Source of the DNA: an uncultured Vampirovibrio sp.
GTDB taxonomy: Bacteria > Cyanobacteriota > Vampirovibrionia > Gastranaerophilales > Gastranaerophilaceae
DNA: 64,000 nt
Reading direction: 5' to 3'
Assembly: GCA_910583725.1 (NCBI GenBank)
Contig: CAJTXZ010000017.1
Coordinates: 5,000 to 68,999, forward strand
Numbering within the stretch: the stretch's first letter is position 1; the number at the start of each line of letters is the position of its first letter. Under the pieces are notes generated by a model. That model saw only the letters and a program-made list of their open reading frames with translations, ran no database searches and was not told where the DNA came from. Of the stretch, positions 16,706 through 26,170 are shown one piece after another. Position numbers and translations under genes: made by a program.

Positions 16706-18034
16706 ATGAAAATTTGCGTTATAGGAACAGGATATGTTGGACTTGTTGCGGGCACCTGTCTTGCCGAGATGGGAAATGAGGTTATTTGTGTTGATAAGGA
16801 CATAAAAAAGCTTGAAAAGCTTGAAAAGGGCATTGTTCCAATATATGAGCCAGGGCTTGAAGAGCTCATAAACGCCAATGTTCCTGAGGGTAGGCTAACT
16901 TTTACCGATAATTTAAAGATGGCGGTTGAGGCTTCCACTGTTTGTTTTATAGCCGTAGGAACACCCCAAGGAGAGGATGGTTCTGCCGATTTATCCTATG
17001 TTTTAGATGTTGCATCAAATATTGGAGAATATTTAAACGGATATAAAGTTATCGTGAATAAGTCTACAGTGCCTGTGGGCACGGCAGAAAGGGTTACTGA
17101 AATTATAAAATCAAAGACTAATTTTGAATTTGACGTGGTTTCAAATCCTGAATTTTTAAAACAGGGCGCTGCTGTTGATGATTTTTTGAAGCCTGATAGG
17201 GTTGTAATCGGCTCTAATTCACAGAGGGCAACAGAAATTATGCAGGAGTTGTATTCGCCCTTTTTAAGGACCGGAAACCCTGTAATTATTATGGATGTTA
17301 AGTCTGCGGAGATGACAAAATATGCAGCAAATTCATTTTTGGCCGTAAAAATTTCTTACGCAAATGAGATTGCAAATATTTGTGAAAAAGTGGGCGCAGA
17401 CGCCGAAATGGTGCGTATCGGGATGTGCTCTGACAAGAGAATCGGCTCGCAGTTTTTGTTTGCAGGCCTTGGATACGGCGGAAGCTGCTTCCCTAAAGAT
17501 GTTAAGGCGATGATTAATACGGCAAAAATAAACGGCTGCAACGCTTCTCTTTTAGAGGCTGCAGATATTGTAAATAAAGAGCAGAGAGCCGTTTTTATCA
17601 ATAAAATTTTATCAAGATACAAAGGGGACATTAAGGGTAAAACCATTGCTGTTTGGGGTTTAGCGTTTAAGCCAAAAACTAACGATATGAGGGAAGCTCC
17701 CAGTATCACTATAATTGAAGAACTTTTAAGAAGAGGCGCAGCAGTAAAAGCCTATGACCCCAAAGCTTTTGACTGTGCCGAGATAATATTTAAGGATAGA
17801 ATCGAATATTCAAAATCTGCCTATGAAGCACTATGCGGAGCTGATTGTATGCTTCTTTTAACGGAGTGGAACGAATTTCGCCGTCCAAACTTTGAAAAAG
17901 TAAAGTCGTTGCTTAAATATCCTGTTATTTTTGACGGCAGGAATCAATATAACGGAAAAAGGCTGATAGAAAAAGGTTTTGAGTATTATTGTATCGGCAA
18001 AACACTTAAGGTGAAAGAGATTGCAGCGGTCTAA
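16706..18034 (+). CDS. ugd: UDP-glucose 6-dehydrogenase
   Basis: A 442-residue enzyme that oxidises UDP-glucose to UDP-glucuronate with two NAD+. It shows the N-terminal GTGYVGLVAGTCLAEMG Rossmann motif, VNKSTVPVGT, EFLKQGAAVDDF, and the catalytic cysteine in GYGGSCFPKD. It ends with the UDP-binding C-terminal domain (WGLAFKPKTNDMREAPS). Length is normal. CAGGAG sits 9 bases before the ATG. It lies 180 bases after uxs on the same strand and supplies UDP-glucuronate to it. A strong bidirectional terminator follows. Confidence 0.95.
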   Translation: MKICVIGTGYVGLVAGTCLAEMGNEVICVDKDIKKLEKLEKGIVPIYEPGLEELINANVPEGRLTFTDNLKMAVEASTVCFIAVGTPQGEDGSADLSYVLDVASNIGEYLNGYKVIVNKSTVPVGTAERVTEIIKSKTNFEFDVVSNPEFLKQGAAVDDFLKPDRVVIGSNSQRATEIMQELYSPFLRTGNPVIIMDVKSAEMTKYAANSFLAVKISYANEIANICEKVGADAEMVRIGMCSDKRIGSQFLFAGLGYGGSCFPKDVKAMINTAKINGCNASLLEAADIVNKEQRAVFINKILSRYKGDIKGKTIAVWGLAFKPKTNDMREAPSITIIEELLRRGAAVKAYDPKAFDCAEIIFKDRIEYSKSAYEALCGADCMLLLTEWNEFRRPNFEKVKSLLKYPVIFDGRNQYNGKRLIEKGFEYYCIGKTLKVKEIAAV

Positions 18035-18105
18035 AGTTGTCGGTTTTCTATTTGCGGGCATTTTGTAATTTTAAAATGCGCCCGGGTAAAAGGTTAGTGA
18101 ATTTA

Positions 18106-18143
18106 TTTTAAGGAAAAAGGAGTTATCTTCTTTTTCCTTAAAA
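18106..18143 (+). terminator. Terminator hairpin after ugd
   Basis: TTTTAAGGAAAAAG / CTTTTTCCTTAAAA arms around a short loop; symmetrical A/T ends would serve either strand. Confidence 0.75.
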
Positions 18144-19214
18144 GCATTGTAATATAAGGGTTTCAAGGATTTTGGACTATAATTTTTCTCTTGTAAAATT
18201 CGGATATTTGTTATTTTATTTGTTAAATTTTGTAAAGTAAAATTGTACATTATACCATATCTGACTTCAGATTTTACTTAATATTTTGTTAAAAATGCTT
18301 AAAAGCATTGGTTTTAGGGCGTGGGATTTTTTTATAACAATAAAACCTTGCTAAATTAGGCTTTTTACCGTTCTCTTGTGTGTAAAATTTTAATTTTGGC
18401 AAATTTATGGTTATTTTTAACCGGACAGATAAAATTCTCATATGGTTTTTATCGCCTTCCTTAGTGGCTTTTAGGGTCATACATTGCGTGCAAATAGTTA
18501 TTAGACAAGCATTTATGGGACTTAAACAGGCTGAAAAGCTAGTGTAGCCATTATTTTGGCTGGTTTTATTATTAAAACAGACTTAAGCCTTTGATTTTAC
18601 TAAATTACAAGCGTGCAAAATTGCAGATATTCTTGTTGGAAGCCCATTACGCGCATATCAAAATTGTTCTTTTTAAAGAATAAGTATAATTTATATGGTT
18701 GATTTATTGATATACTGTATCTTTTCAAGCTTTGTTATGTGTAAAGTTCAATGAAATTAAGCTTTTATAGAATTTAGATGTGCTAAAACTTTCTCACATC
18801 GTGTATTTTACCTGTGATATACACGTGAAAGCTTTGCAGCACAGTTTGTTTAAACTTTTTTTGGTCATTACTGTATTAAAAGTTTTTAATGTATAAAATT
18901 CAGATTTCGCACGTGTTTATTGAAAATTGTAGTTTCGGTTTTAATTTTTTGTAACATTTTAGCCCTGATTTTTTGTAACGTTTGTATAAATTTGTTTCAA
19001 AAAATTTACAATATAAAAAATTCAGGATTCAATTACCATCTCTTTACAAAATTTACAGAGTTTTTTCTGCCAAGTTTCATTGTCAAGTTACGTTTAAACG
19101 TCCAAAGGAGCGGATTTTAGGCTATTCTAAGGTTCAAAGAAGCGGGACAGGCTTTTATTATTAACATAAGAATAACTGTTTAACCTGTTTGTCCGCGCGT
19201 AACGGTTATTTTAA
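18144..19214. other. About 1.07 kb without a recognisable gene
   Basis: Only small unsupported frames occur. The main structure is a long imperfect hairpin at about 18790-18830 with core arms CGTGTAT / ATACACG. Base composition is very AT-rich. It may hold a non-coding RNA, a decayed gene or long control regions for the decarboxylase; I cannot decide. Confidence 0.45.
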
Positions 19215-20747
19215 CTATTCTTCTATGATTTCAATCTCATCAAAGTCTGATAAATAAGGTAGGTGCTCCTTGTTTATGATTTCGCCCGGCAATAACACCG
19301 AAATACCCGGAGGGCAGAGCGCTATGACTTCTGCAGCAATTTTTCCGACGGCATCTTTTGTTTTTACCAGCCTTTTTTTGGCAAAATAAGCTTCTCTTGG
19401 GCTCATAACCGTATTTGGCTCCATAAGGGGCATATATTTTTTGCCTTCAAGATGACAGATATCAGGATATTTGCGGATTGAAATTTCCCTTAGGGCATTA
19501 ATTAAATATTCGAACTCTTCCCTTGTATTTCCGATGTTTGAGAGGATTAGCACCCCTTCATCAGAAGCTGATTCTATTTCAATATTGAAATCTAATTCAA
19601 GAATGGTTTCCAGGCGTTTTCCCGTGAGCCCCTCTATTTTAATGAAAATTTTGGTTACATCACACTTTATGCCGTCATCTTCGCCTAAAACAGATAAATT
19701 TTTGATTTTTTTGGCTTCGCTCCTAAAATATTTTGCATTCTCGATAGCTCTTTCTATCAGGGTTTTGCCGGCTTTAGAGCTAAGATGTGCACGCGCTGCA
19801 TCAAGGCTTGCAAGTAAAAGTATGGAAGGGCTTGTTGTGTGTAAAAGTTTTAAGGCATGTTCAATTTTATGAACATCAAGCTTGGAATCCTTTGCTATAT
19901 GGAGCATTGAGCTTTGTGTCATTGAGCCGCCCGTTTTATGAAGAGAATGAACAACAGCATCGGCACCCAGCTCTAGAGCTGTTTTTGGCAGCTTATTACT
20001 AAAATTCCACAAGCTGCCGTGAGCTTCATCCACAATGAGCGGGACATTATGCTTTTTGCAAATTTTTGCCATTTTTTCAATGTCTGAAACCATACCTTCA
20101 TAGGTCGGGTTTACAACCCAGACAAATTTTGTATCAGGCTTTGAATTTAGCTGTTTTTCGAGCGTTTGCGGCTCTATTGCGCCAAAGATGGACCAATCTT
20201 TAAGAAGCTTTGGCATAAGCCAGTAAGGTTTTGCACCTGAAAGCATTGTGCCTGTTATAACAGAGCGGTGAGAGTTTCTCGCAATTATAATTTCATCATT
20301 TGGAGAAACCACACCGAACGCTATTGCGAGGTTTGAAATTGTGCTGCCGGATGTTATAAAAAATGTTTTTTTTGAATTATATGCTATGCTTGCAAGCTGC
20401 ATGGCCTCTTTTATTGCGCCTGTTGCAGGGTGCAGGGTGCCAAGAGAGTCAAATTCATCAGTTGTATCAAGCAAAAGCGCGTCTTTTCCTATTAATTCTT
20501 CAAAGCGCCTTAAAACACCGGCGCCGCGGTTGTGCCCGGGGATATGAAAGCCGGTTGAGGGGTTATTTTTGTATTTTTCAAGCGCATCTAAAAGAGGGGC
20601 CTCAAAAGATGATGAAAGACCGTCATAGTCTGTGTTTCTGTCAAATAATACAGAAGATGGCATTTTAATATCTTTTATTGTGTTTGTTTTAAATGATATT
20701 GTGTTTTTGTTCAATTTTTGCTGTTTTCCTTTGAATTTTGGCTGCAA
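19215..20747 (-). CDS. Orn/Lys/Arg decarboxylase-type PLP enzyme
   Basis: A 510-residue fold-type I PLP enzyme of the arginine/lysine/ornithine decarboxylase family, making a polyamine precursor. Motifs are GFHIPGHNRG near the N-terminus, DTTDEFDSLGTLH, TSGSTISNLA (cofactor phosphate), NPTYEGMVSD, VDEAHGSLW and the Schiff-base lysine in HSLHKTGGS. The C-terminal domain ends LLPGEIINKEHLPYL, as in cyanobacterial and Bacillus SpeA-like enzymes. The long frame begins at a TTG; the first 28 residues are Lys/Asn-rich and the true start may be the ATG 84 bases further in, but neither has a good ribosome site. Which amino acid is used is not settled. Confidence 0.85.
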   Translation of the reverse strand: MQPKFKGKQQKLNKNTISFKTNTIKDIKMPSSVLFDRNTDYDGLSSSFEAPLLDALEKYKNNPSTGFHIPGHNRGAGVLRRFEELIGKDALLLDTTDEFDSLGTLHPATGAIKEAMQLASIAYNSKKTFFITSGSTISNLAIAFGVVSPNDEIIIARNSHRSVITGTMLSGAKPYWLMPKLLKDWSIFGAIEPQTLEKQLNSKPDTKFVWVVNPTYEGMVSDIEKMAKICKKHNVPLIVDEAHGSLWNFSNKLPKTALELGADAVVHSLHKTGGSMTQSSMLHIAKDSKLDVHKIEHALKLLHTTSPSILLLASLDAARAHLSSKAGKTLIERAIENAKYFRSEAKKIKNLSVLGEDDGIKCDVTKIFIKIEGLTGKRLETILELDFNIEIESASDEGVLILSNIGNTREEFEYLINALREISIRKYPDICHLEGKKYMPLMEPNTVMSPREAYFAKKRLVKTKDAVGKIAAEVIALCPPGISVLLPGEIINKEHLPYLSDFDEIEIIEE

Positions 20748-21107
20748 GTGTGCACTTTTGTAGACTTTTATGAATGATTTTGGTGTTTTTATTGTCTTCC
20801 TATTTTTTATTTAAGGTGTAGAGAGGAGCACATTTACAAAATTTACATACATTATTACATATAAAAAACAAAATACATTATTTTTTGCTGTAATTTCGGG
20901 GATATATTACGAAATATTAAGAAATTTTTATATCTTTTAATTTTTTTTGTCAAAAAATAGCAAAAAAAATTTATTACAGGTTTTATATGACAAAATACTT
21001 TTTTGCTTTAAATCCAAAAAAATGGTATAATTTTAAAAATAATTAACAAAAAACACGAAACACGAGACAGATAAAGGGTTTAAAGGAAGAAGTAAGGGGT
21101 AAAAACA
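20748..21107. other. AT-rich divergent promoter region
   Basis: No gene seen. It separates the decarboxylase (minus) from the next plus-strand pair. Poly-A/T tracts dominate. TTGTCA at about 20948 and TATAAT-like words near 21028 are possible promoter parts. Confidence 0.4.
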
Positions 21108-21467
21108 ATGGTCGACAATCGTTCGACGGGTTTTATGTCAGTGGGCGGCTTCAATTTCAAATCAGGCGACGCTTCCGGAATGGCAAATAAGATGTCTGAT
21201 GAGAAAATGGGGCAGGGCGGCGAATATTTCGCACAAGGCCAGGCAGAACCCGAAGAAGAAAAAAGAGAGAATAAATTTGTAGATCGCTCTGCCCAGCTAA
21301 GGGGGGCGCTGGATTCGCTTGCTCTTTTAAATGCTACGACTGTTAAAAAAGTTAATCTGAAAGAAAAAAATAAGAAAAATAAAAAGGATGACACAAACAG
21401 CAAGGATGAGAAGAAGAAAACCAAAAAAGAGTTGACGCACCTTGTTGATGATTTTGAAAAAAATTGA
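21108..21467 (+). CDS. Charged hypothetical protein, 119 aa
   Basis: Not recognised. Residues 1-40 are glycine/serine/methionine-rich (STGFMSVGGFNFKSG). Residues 45-60 are Glu-rich, a short helix (LRGALDSLALLNAT) follows, and the end is strongly Lys/Asp-rich. It looks mostly disordered. The ribosome site AAGGGG is 9 bases before the ATG. It overlaps the following PHP gene by 4 bases, so the two are cotranscribed and probably work together. Confidence 0.7.
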   Translation: MVDNRSTGFMSVGGFNFKSGDASGMANKMSDEKMGQGGEYFAQGQAEPEEEKRENKFVDRSAQLRGALDSLALLNATTVKKVNLKEKNKKNKKDDTNSKDEKKKTKKELTHLVDDFEKN

Positions 21468-22156
21468 TGGATATTACCGATATAAAAAATGAATCCTCTA
21501 AAGCCACGCAGGAAGAGCTTTTTAGCCGGATTTTAAATATTAAAAAAGAAGATTTTTTTATAAGGGCAAATCTTCACACGCATTCAAAATTTTCTGACGG
21601 GAAGGAAGATTTTGACTCTTTAATACAACAGGCCAAAAGCCTTGGGCTGCAGCATTTTTCAGTGTGCGACCATAATACGGTGGAGGGGTATAAAAATTCT
21701 AAATATATTAAAAGCCCCATTTTGATACCGGGTGTGGAGTTTGACTGTTTTTTTTCTACGTCCCTTATTCATATTTTGGGCTATGGCATTGATTTTATGA
21801 GCCCTGAAATTGACAAAATTTGTACAAAAAATAAAAACGAGACAAAACTTGATATTATAAGGCTTTTTCACTCAAGACACCCAAAAGACGTGATAGAGAC
21901 TATTCACAAGGCAGGCGGGATTGCTGTTTTGGCACACCCTTGCTGTTGTTCGGTTTTGTGCCTTGATTCACTGGTAAAAAGACTTAAAACCTTTGGGCTG
22001 GATGGGATTGAGGTTTATTATCCGTATAACAGGCATAGGGGAATTATAAAATTTCATTCGCGAAAAAAACCGTTTGAGCTTGCAGAAAAATATAACCTTC
22101 TAAAAACCGGCGGCACAGACGAACATGGTGCCTTAAAGGTGTCAAAATACAGCTAA
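21464..22156 (+). CDS. PHP-domain metal-dependent phosphoesterase
   Basis: A 230-residue PHP protein with all usual metal-binding motifs: NLHTHSKFSDG (motif I), VCDHNTVEGY (II), PGVEFDC (III), VLAHPCC and GGTDEHG (IV). It resembles the YciV/RNase AM-type PHP enzymes that remove nucleotides from nucleic acid or nucleotide substrates. It is shorter than many homologues because it stops soon after motif IV. The start overlaps the upstream charged protein by 4 bases, implying translational coupling. The substrate is unknown. Confidence 0.85.
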   Translation: MMDITDIKNESSKATQEELFSRILNIKKEDFFIRANLHTHSKFSDGKEDFDSLIQQAKSLGLQHFSVCDHNTVEGYKNSKYIKSPILIPGVEFDCFFSTSLIHILGYGIDFMSPEIDKICTKNKNETKLDIIRLFHSRHPKDVIETIHKAGGIAVLAHPCCCSVLCLDSLVKRLKTFGLDGIEVYYPYNRHRGIIKFHSRKKPFELAEKYNLLKTGGTDEHGALKVSKYS

Positions 22157-22371
22157 TCTGCACTATAAAAAATGTAGAGGTAAAATATTTAACTTTTAAA
22201 TATTAATGTAAAGTTTTGTAAAGAAATTCAAAGCGCACAATCAGGCGCTGGCTTTATTAATTAAAATTATAATCACTTTATTATAAAAGGCATAGTTTCA
22301 ATTATTCAAAAAAGGCTTAAATATGCCGTTTTATGCATATTGCAGCATTCAAATATATATTCAGCGGGCGA

Positions 22372-23208
22372 CTAAAACGTGTTTTTTATAAAATTTTTAA
22401 GCTTTATGCTGATTGGAATTACTTTTTTTGAAAACTCGATTTTATCTATTATTTTGCCCTCATAAATTTTAGACAGTTTGACAATTTTTTTTGAATCCAT
22501 GGTTAAAATATGCGGATAGCAGCGCCCTTCAAGGGTTTGACCGTGTATTTCTTCACTAAATTTAAAAACAACAAGGTTTAATGGTTTAATTAAATTATAT
22601 TGTTCTATGTCATCTTTTGAATTTGCAGGAAAGAAATAAAATATATTATTTGAAAAATTTGAGTTTAAAATAAGATTCTTTAATGACAAATAGGTAAGAT
22701 TTTCTGCAGCATCTTTTTTTGGGCTTTTTTGAAGAGTGATTTTATTTGTTATATCAAACTGGCCTGAAAAGGTAAAAATTCTCTCTGCATTTATTTTTAA
22801 GCCTGCTAAAGCGGCCATATAGCCTCCGGCAGAGTTTCCGCACAGTGTTGTATTATAACCTTTTGTCATTTCAAAAAGAAAGTCAATAAGTTTATTTTGC
22901 GTATTTAGCTCGGTGTTAATGCCCTTAATATACCATTGCTTATGGATATCTCTTATAAAGATTATAAGGCTGTAATGTTTTGCTATTGCTTCATTTTTTG
23001 CAATATTATCCCATTCATACCTGTCATTGTTTAGAATAGTATCAATGAAAACATCCCTTATGTTTGGATAATATAAGGCATTTCCTGAAAAAAATATTAT
23101 GGCGTTTTTTGTTTTTGCCCTTGTTTTAATTATTTTATAATTTTTATCCTTATAGGTTCTTTCAATTAAATCATCATTGTCCCAAGGAAAAATGGTGTCA
23201 TGATTCAT
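22372..23208 (-). CDS. Alpha/beta hydrolase-like protein
   Basis: A 278-residue protein. It has a hydrolase-type strand (AIIFFSGNALYY), the nucleophile elbow GNSAGGYMAALAG with its G-x-S-x-G serine, and a late histidine in EEIHGQTLEG that could complete a triad. I set the start at ATG 23208 because AAGGA lies 6 bases upstream; the longer frame begins in non-conserved sequence. There is no signal peptide. Similar proteins modify or release glycans or acyl groups in capsule loci, but no pathway partner is adjacent here. Catalytic class is likely esterase or acyltransferase. Confidence 0.65.
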   Translation of the reverse strand: MNHDTIFPWDNDDLIERTYKDKNYKIIKTRAKTKNAIIFFSGNALYYPNIRDVFIDTILNNDRYEWDNIAKNEAIAKHYSLIIFIRDIHKQWYIKGINTELNTQNKLIDFLFEMTKGYNTTLCGNSAGGYMAALAGLKINAERIFTFSGQFDITNKITLQKSPKKDAAENLTYLSLKNLILNSNFSNNIFYFFPANSKDDIEQYNLIKPLNLVVFKFSEEIHGQTLEGRCYPHILTMDSKKIVKLSKIYEGKIIDKIEFSKKVIPISIKLKNFIKNTF

Positions 23209-23503
23209 TATAGTCCTTTGTTTTGATGTTTGGTTATGATTATTGAATGCTGAAAATAAAAATTCAATAAAAGGCTGGTTTTTGCTATGCAAGGCTTAAA
23301 AAACCCCGGGGTAATTATGATGAAATATATTGTATGAAGTAATTTTGTTACAATGTTAAGAAATATGAAGTATGGTAAATGCAGACACTGTCAGGGTTTT
23401 ATTAAAAATTTTAATAATTTGTGGGGTTAGCTAGCAAAAAAATATTTTTTCATGTTTTTATTGAAGTAAACGGACAATTAATTAAAGTGAAGGGATAAAA
23501 TAT

Positions 23504-24331
23504 ATGAATTTAAATGTGGATGACAAGCAAAGAACTGCGTTAACAGCAGGCGTAGGCATTGCAGCTGCAGGTGCAGGTGCTCTTGGCGGCGTAGCGGCTT
23601 CTGCGAAGACAACACATGGTAAAGAATTATTAGGAAATGTTAAAACCGCAGCCAAGGACCTTAGAGTAGATGTTTTCCAAAAGGTAAGCAAAGATGAAGC
23701 AGTTAAATTAGATAAATTTTTAGATGAAAATAATACTGTTAAAAAGGCAACAGAGAAAGCTAATGCTGCAAGCAAAGCTTTTGACGAAGCTTATACTGCA
23801 GCTGCAAATGAAGTATTAAAGGAAGTAAACCTTGAAGGTGATGAACTCAAAGCCTTGGTTGGCAGCGCCGAAATGTCTGATTATCTTGAAGCCTTAACTA
23901 AAGGCGAATCAACTGATGAATTGTTTGCTGATTTAAAAACAGCCGCAGGTACAGAAAACATTAAAGCGCCAAGCGAAGCCACTGTAAAAAAACTTAAAAA
24001 ACAAGCCAAAGCTTCTGTAGACAAAAAAGCTGCATTATGTGACACCCAAAGTGCAGTTATCTCAAAACAGGTTTTAAAAGGCGAAAAAGCTGATGACTCA
24101 ATAAAGGATGTTATTAAAGCTTATACATCAAAAGTTGGCGATACGGCAGGACAAGCTTTAAAGAACGCTAAAAAAGCAGTTAAAGGACACAAGGCAAAAT
24201 TTGCCGCAGCAGGTGCAGTTCTTTTGGGTGCTGCAGGTGCAGCAGTTACGTATTTTGTAACTAAAAATAAAGCACCAAAAGCCGATGCTCCAAAAGAAGC
24301 TCCAAAAACAGAAGAAGCTCCCAAGTCATAG
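23504..24331 (+). CDS. Ala/Lys-rich helical hypothetical protein
   Basis: A 275-residue protein starting MNLNVDDKQRTALTAGV. Residues 13-32 form an Ala/Gly-rich hydrophobic segment (GIAAAGAGALGGVAASA). The centre is a long Lys/Glu/Ala coiled-coil-like region. A second Ala/Gly segment ending in AAVTYFVTKNK at about 240-258 looks like a C-terminal membrane helix, followed by a KAPKADAPKEAPK-type tail. It looks like a membrane-anchored structural or cell-envelope protein with no family I recognise. GAAGGG precedes the ATG and a strong terminator follows, so it is a single-gene unit. Confidence 0.7.
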   Translation: MNLNVDDKQRTALTAGVGIAAAGAGALGGVAASAKTTHGKELLGNVKTAAKDLRVDVFQKVSKDEAVKLDKFLDENNTVKKATEKANAASKAFDEAYTAAANEVLKEVNLEGDELKALVGSAEMSDYLEALTKGESTDELFADLKTAAGTENIKAPSEATVKKLKKQAKASVDKKAALCDTQSAVISKQVLKGEKADDSIKDVIKAYTSKVGDTAGQALKNAKKAVKGHKAKFAAAGAVLLGAAGAAVTYFVTKNKAPKADAPKEAPKTEEAPKS

Positions 24332-24356
24332 CTTTTAAAGAGATGAATAAAATTTT

Positions 24357-24393
24357 AAAATCCCGGGCTTGCATATAGCAAACCGGGATTTTT
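24357..24393 (+). terminator. Rho-independent terminator
   Basis: AAAATCCCGG / CCGGGATTTT stem with a T-run, 26 bases after the stop of the Ala/Lys-rich gene. Confidence 0.85.
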
Positions 24394-24559
24394 AGCAGGC
24401 GCCTGTCGATGGTTTTGCAAAAAAAACTTAAGGTGATTTTACCTTTTTTTTGGAATAAACCAGAATCACCCTGCAAAGTAAAAAAACTAAAACTTAACCG
24501 TAACATATTTTCACAACAAAGGTAAAGTAAATTGTCTTTATGCTAAAATTAACATTGTC

Positions 24560-25183
24560 ATGTTGAATAAGAAAAAAGTATATGCAGCTGTATTTTTAAC
24601 GGTTTTTGGGATATGCCTTTTTGGCTTTATCTGGTCATGGTTTGTGACAAAAGATATACGCTCTAATTCTGTTTCAAATAATGTAAAATCAAGGCGTGTC
24701 TCTGTTGGAAATCTGATATTAACAGAAACCAAAGACGAAAAAGTTTATTGGGAATTGTATGCTAAAAAAGGCAGCTATGAAAGTACATCGGGGCTTGTTA
24801 TACTTGAAGATGCAATGGGTAATTTTTACAACAAGGATAACGAGGTGGTTTTAAGCGTAGAATCAAACACCGGCACATATAAGGAAGATGAAAAGATAAT
24901 CACCCTTGAAGGAAATGTTTTAATCGTTGCAAAAGAGGGGTATTCTATTAAGGCGGATAAAATTGTCTGGAAGGGCAGGGAAGAAGATATAGTTGCATCC
25001 GGAAATGTTATGGTTCAAAGCAATGAACAGTTTATGGCACTTAGCGACAGAGCAATATTTAATTATGACTTTACAAAGTTTAAGATAGAGGGAAATTGTA
25101 AATCTTCAATATATGATAAATATGATAATGGGACTGAAAAGAAAAAACCTGCGTTTGATTTGAGCCTGGGGGTAAAAAAGTAG
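24560..25183 (+). CDS. lptC: LPS export protein LptC
   Basis: A 207-residue bitopic protein. The N-terminal membrane helix (VYAAVFLTVFGICLFGFIW) at about residues 6-24 is followed by a periplasmic beta-jellyroll with LptC/OstA repeats (YWELYAKKGSYES, LILEDAMGNFY, IITLEGNVLIVAK, IVWKGREEDIVASGNV). It bridges the LptBFG transporter to LptA. The next gene, lptA, begins 1 base after its stop, so the pair is one unit. Homology is by pattern and synteny; sequence conservation in LptC is always low. Confidence 0.82.
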   Translation: MLNKKKVYAAVFLTVFGICLFGFIWSWFVTKDIRSNSVSNNVKSRRVSVGNLILTETKDEKVYWELYAKKGSYESTSGLVILEDAMGNFYNKDNEVVLSVESNTGTYKEDEKIITLEGNVLIVAKEGYSIKADKIVWKGREEDIVASGNVMVQSNEQFMALSDRAIFNYDFTKFKIEGNCKSSIYDKYDNGTEKKKPAFDLSLGVKK

Positions 25184-26167
25184 ATGAAGTTTAGAAAAAA
25201 TATATTTTTGACATTGTTTTTAACAGCCTTAACAATAACTGCTGCAATGGCTGCAGGAGTAGTGATTGAGGCCGATGAGCAACGTGTGAATGTTGATGCT
25301 AATAAGGGATTTTTTAATGGTGATGTGAAGGTTACCATAGGTGATGTTATGGTAAAAAGCCCGAGGGCTGAGCTTGATTTGGAGCCAAAGTCTAAAAAAC
25401 CTTCTCTTGCAGTGTTTTTTGATAACCCTTATGCTTTTCAGAATAAGGACAACAAAAAACATGAGATTAAGGCAAATATAATGAAGGTTTCCCTGATTAA
25501 TAAGACGCTTCGGGCTGAGGGGAATACGCAGTCAATTATGATGAAGGACAGGCAGCCTGTTGTTACTATTAATTCAGATATTCAGGAATATGATACAACA
25601 ACAAAACTTATGCAGGCAAAAGGCTCTGTTATTGTACATTATCAGGATGTTGAAACATTTTCTGATGCTGCAAATGCCGTAATTGAAAAGGGCGGAGAAA
25701 TAAAAAATCTGAAACTTATTGGAAACGTTGTGATGAAGGAAAAATCAAACGTTCTAAAAGGTAATAAGTTTGAATATAAGCCGGAGCTTCAGGAGTATCA
25801 AATGTCCGGCAACACTAGCACTGACGTTACTTTTGAAGACGGTTCAAGACTTCTTGTTAAGGCAAGGTATCAACAATATAATAAGAATGCGAATAATATT
25901 ATAGCCGGCGGAAATGTTAAGATTGATTATAAAGATTATAAAGCAGTCGGCCCAAAGGCGCAGGTTTTTATAGACAAAACAACGCAGAAGCCAAACAAGG
26001 TTGTATTCACGGGAAGGTCCAAAATTACGCAAAATTCAAACACGGTAGAAGCTGATGTTATAACAATGACAATGAACCCGAAAAAATTTGATGCTGTTGG
26101 AAATGTCAAAACAAGCATTTCATCAAGCGGCGGCAATGGTGATGATGATATGGAGATTATGCCCTAG
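25184..26167 (+). CDS. lptA: LPS transport periplasmic protein LptA (OstA-like)
   Basis: A 327-residue secreted protein. A signal peptide (KNIFLTLFLTALTITAAMAAG) with likely cleavage near residue 23 precedes repeated OstA/LptA beta-strand units: VNVDANKGFFNGDVKV, MQAKGSVIVHYQDVE, MKEKSNVLKGNKFEYKPE, NIIAGGNVKIDYKD and DAVGNVKTSI. It is longer than E. coli LptA and carries extra jellyroll turns, as LptD-like N-domains do. It forms the periplasmic LPS bridge with LptC, encoded one base upstream. lpxI follows after 3 bases. Confidence 0.85.
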   Translation: MKFRKNIFLTLFLTALTITAAMAAGVVIEADEQRVNVDANKGFFNGDVKVTIGDVMVKSPRAELDLEPKSKKPSLAVFFDNPYAFQNKDNKKHEIKANIMKVSLINKTLRAEGNTQSIMMKDRQPVVTINSDIQEYDTTTKLMQAKGSVIVHYQDVETFSDAANAVIEKGGEIKNLKLIGNVVMKEKSNVLKGNKFEYKPELQEYQMSGNTSTDVTFEDGSRLLVKARYQQYNKNANNIIAGGNVKIDYKDYKAVGPKAQVFIDKTTQKPNKVVFTGRSKITQNSNTVEADVITMTMNPKKFDAVGNVKTSISSSGGNGDDDMEIMP

Positions 26168-26170
26168 ATT

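Noticed and set aside
18920..19164. Short plus-strand ORFs with a hydrophobic N-terminus
   Set aside because: Overlapping frames of equal quality in AT-rich DNA and no start signal.
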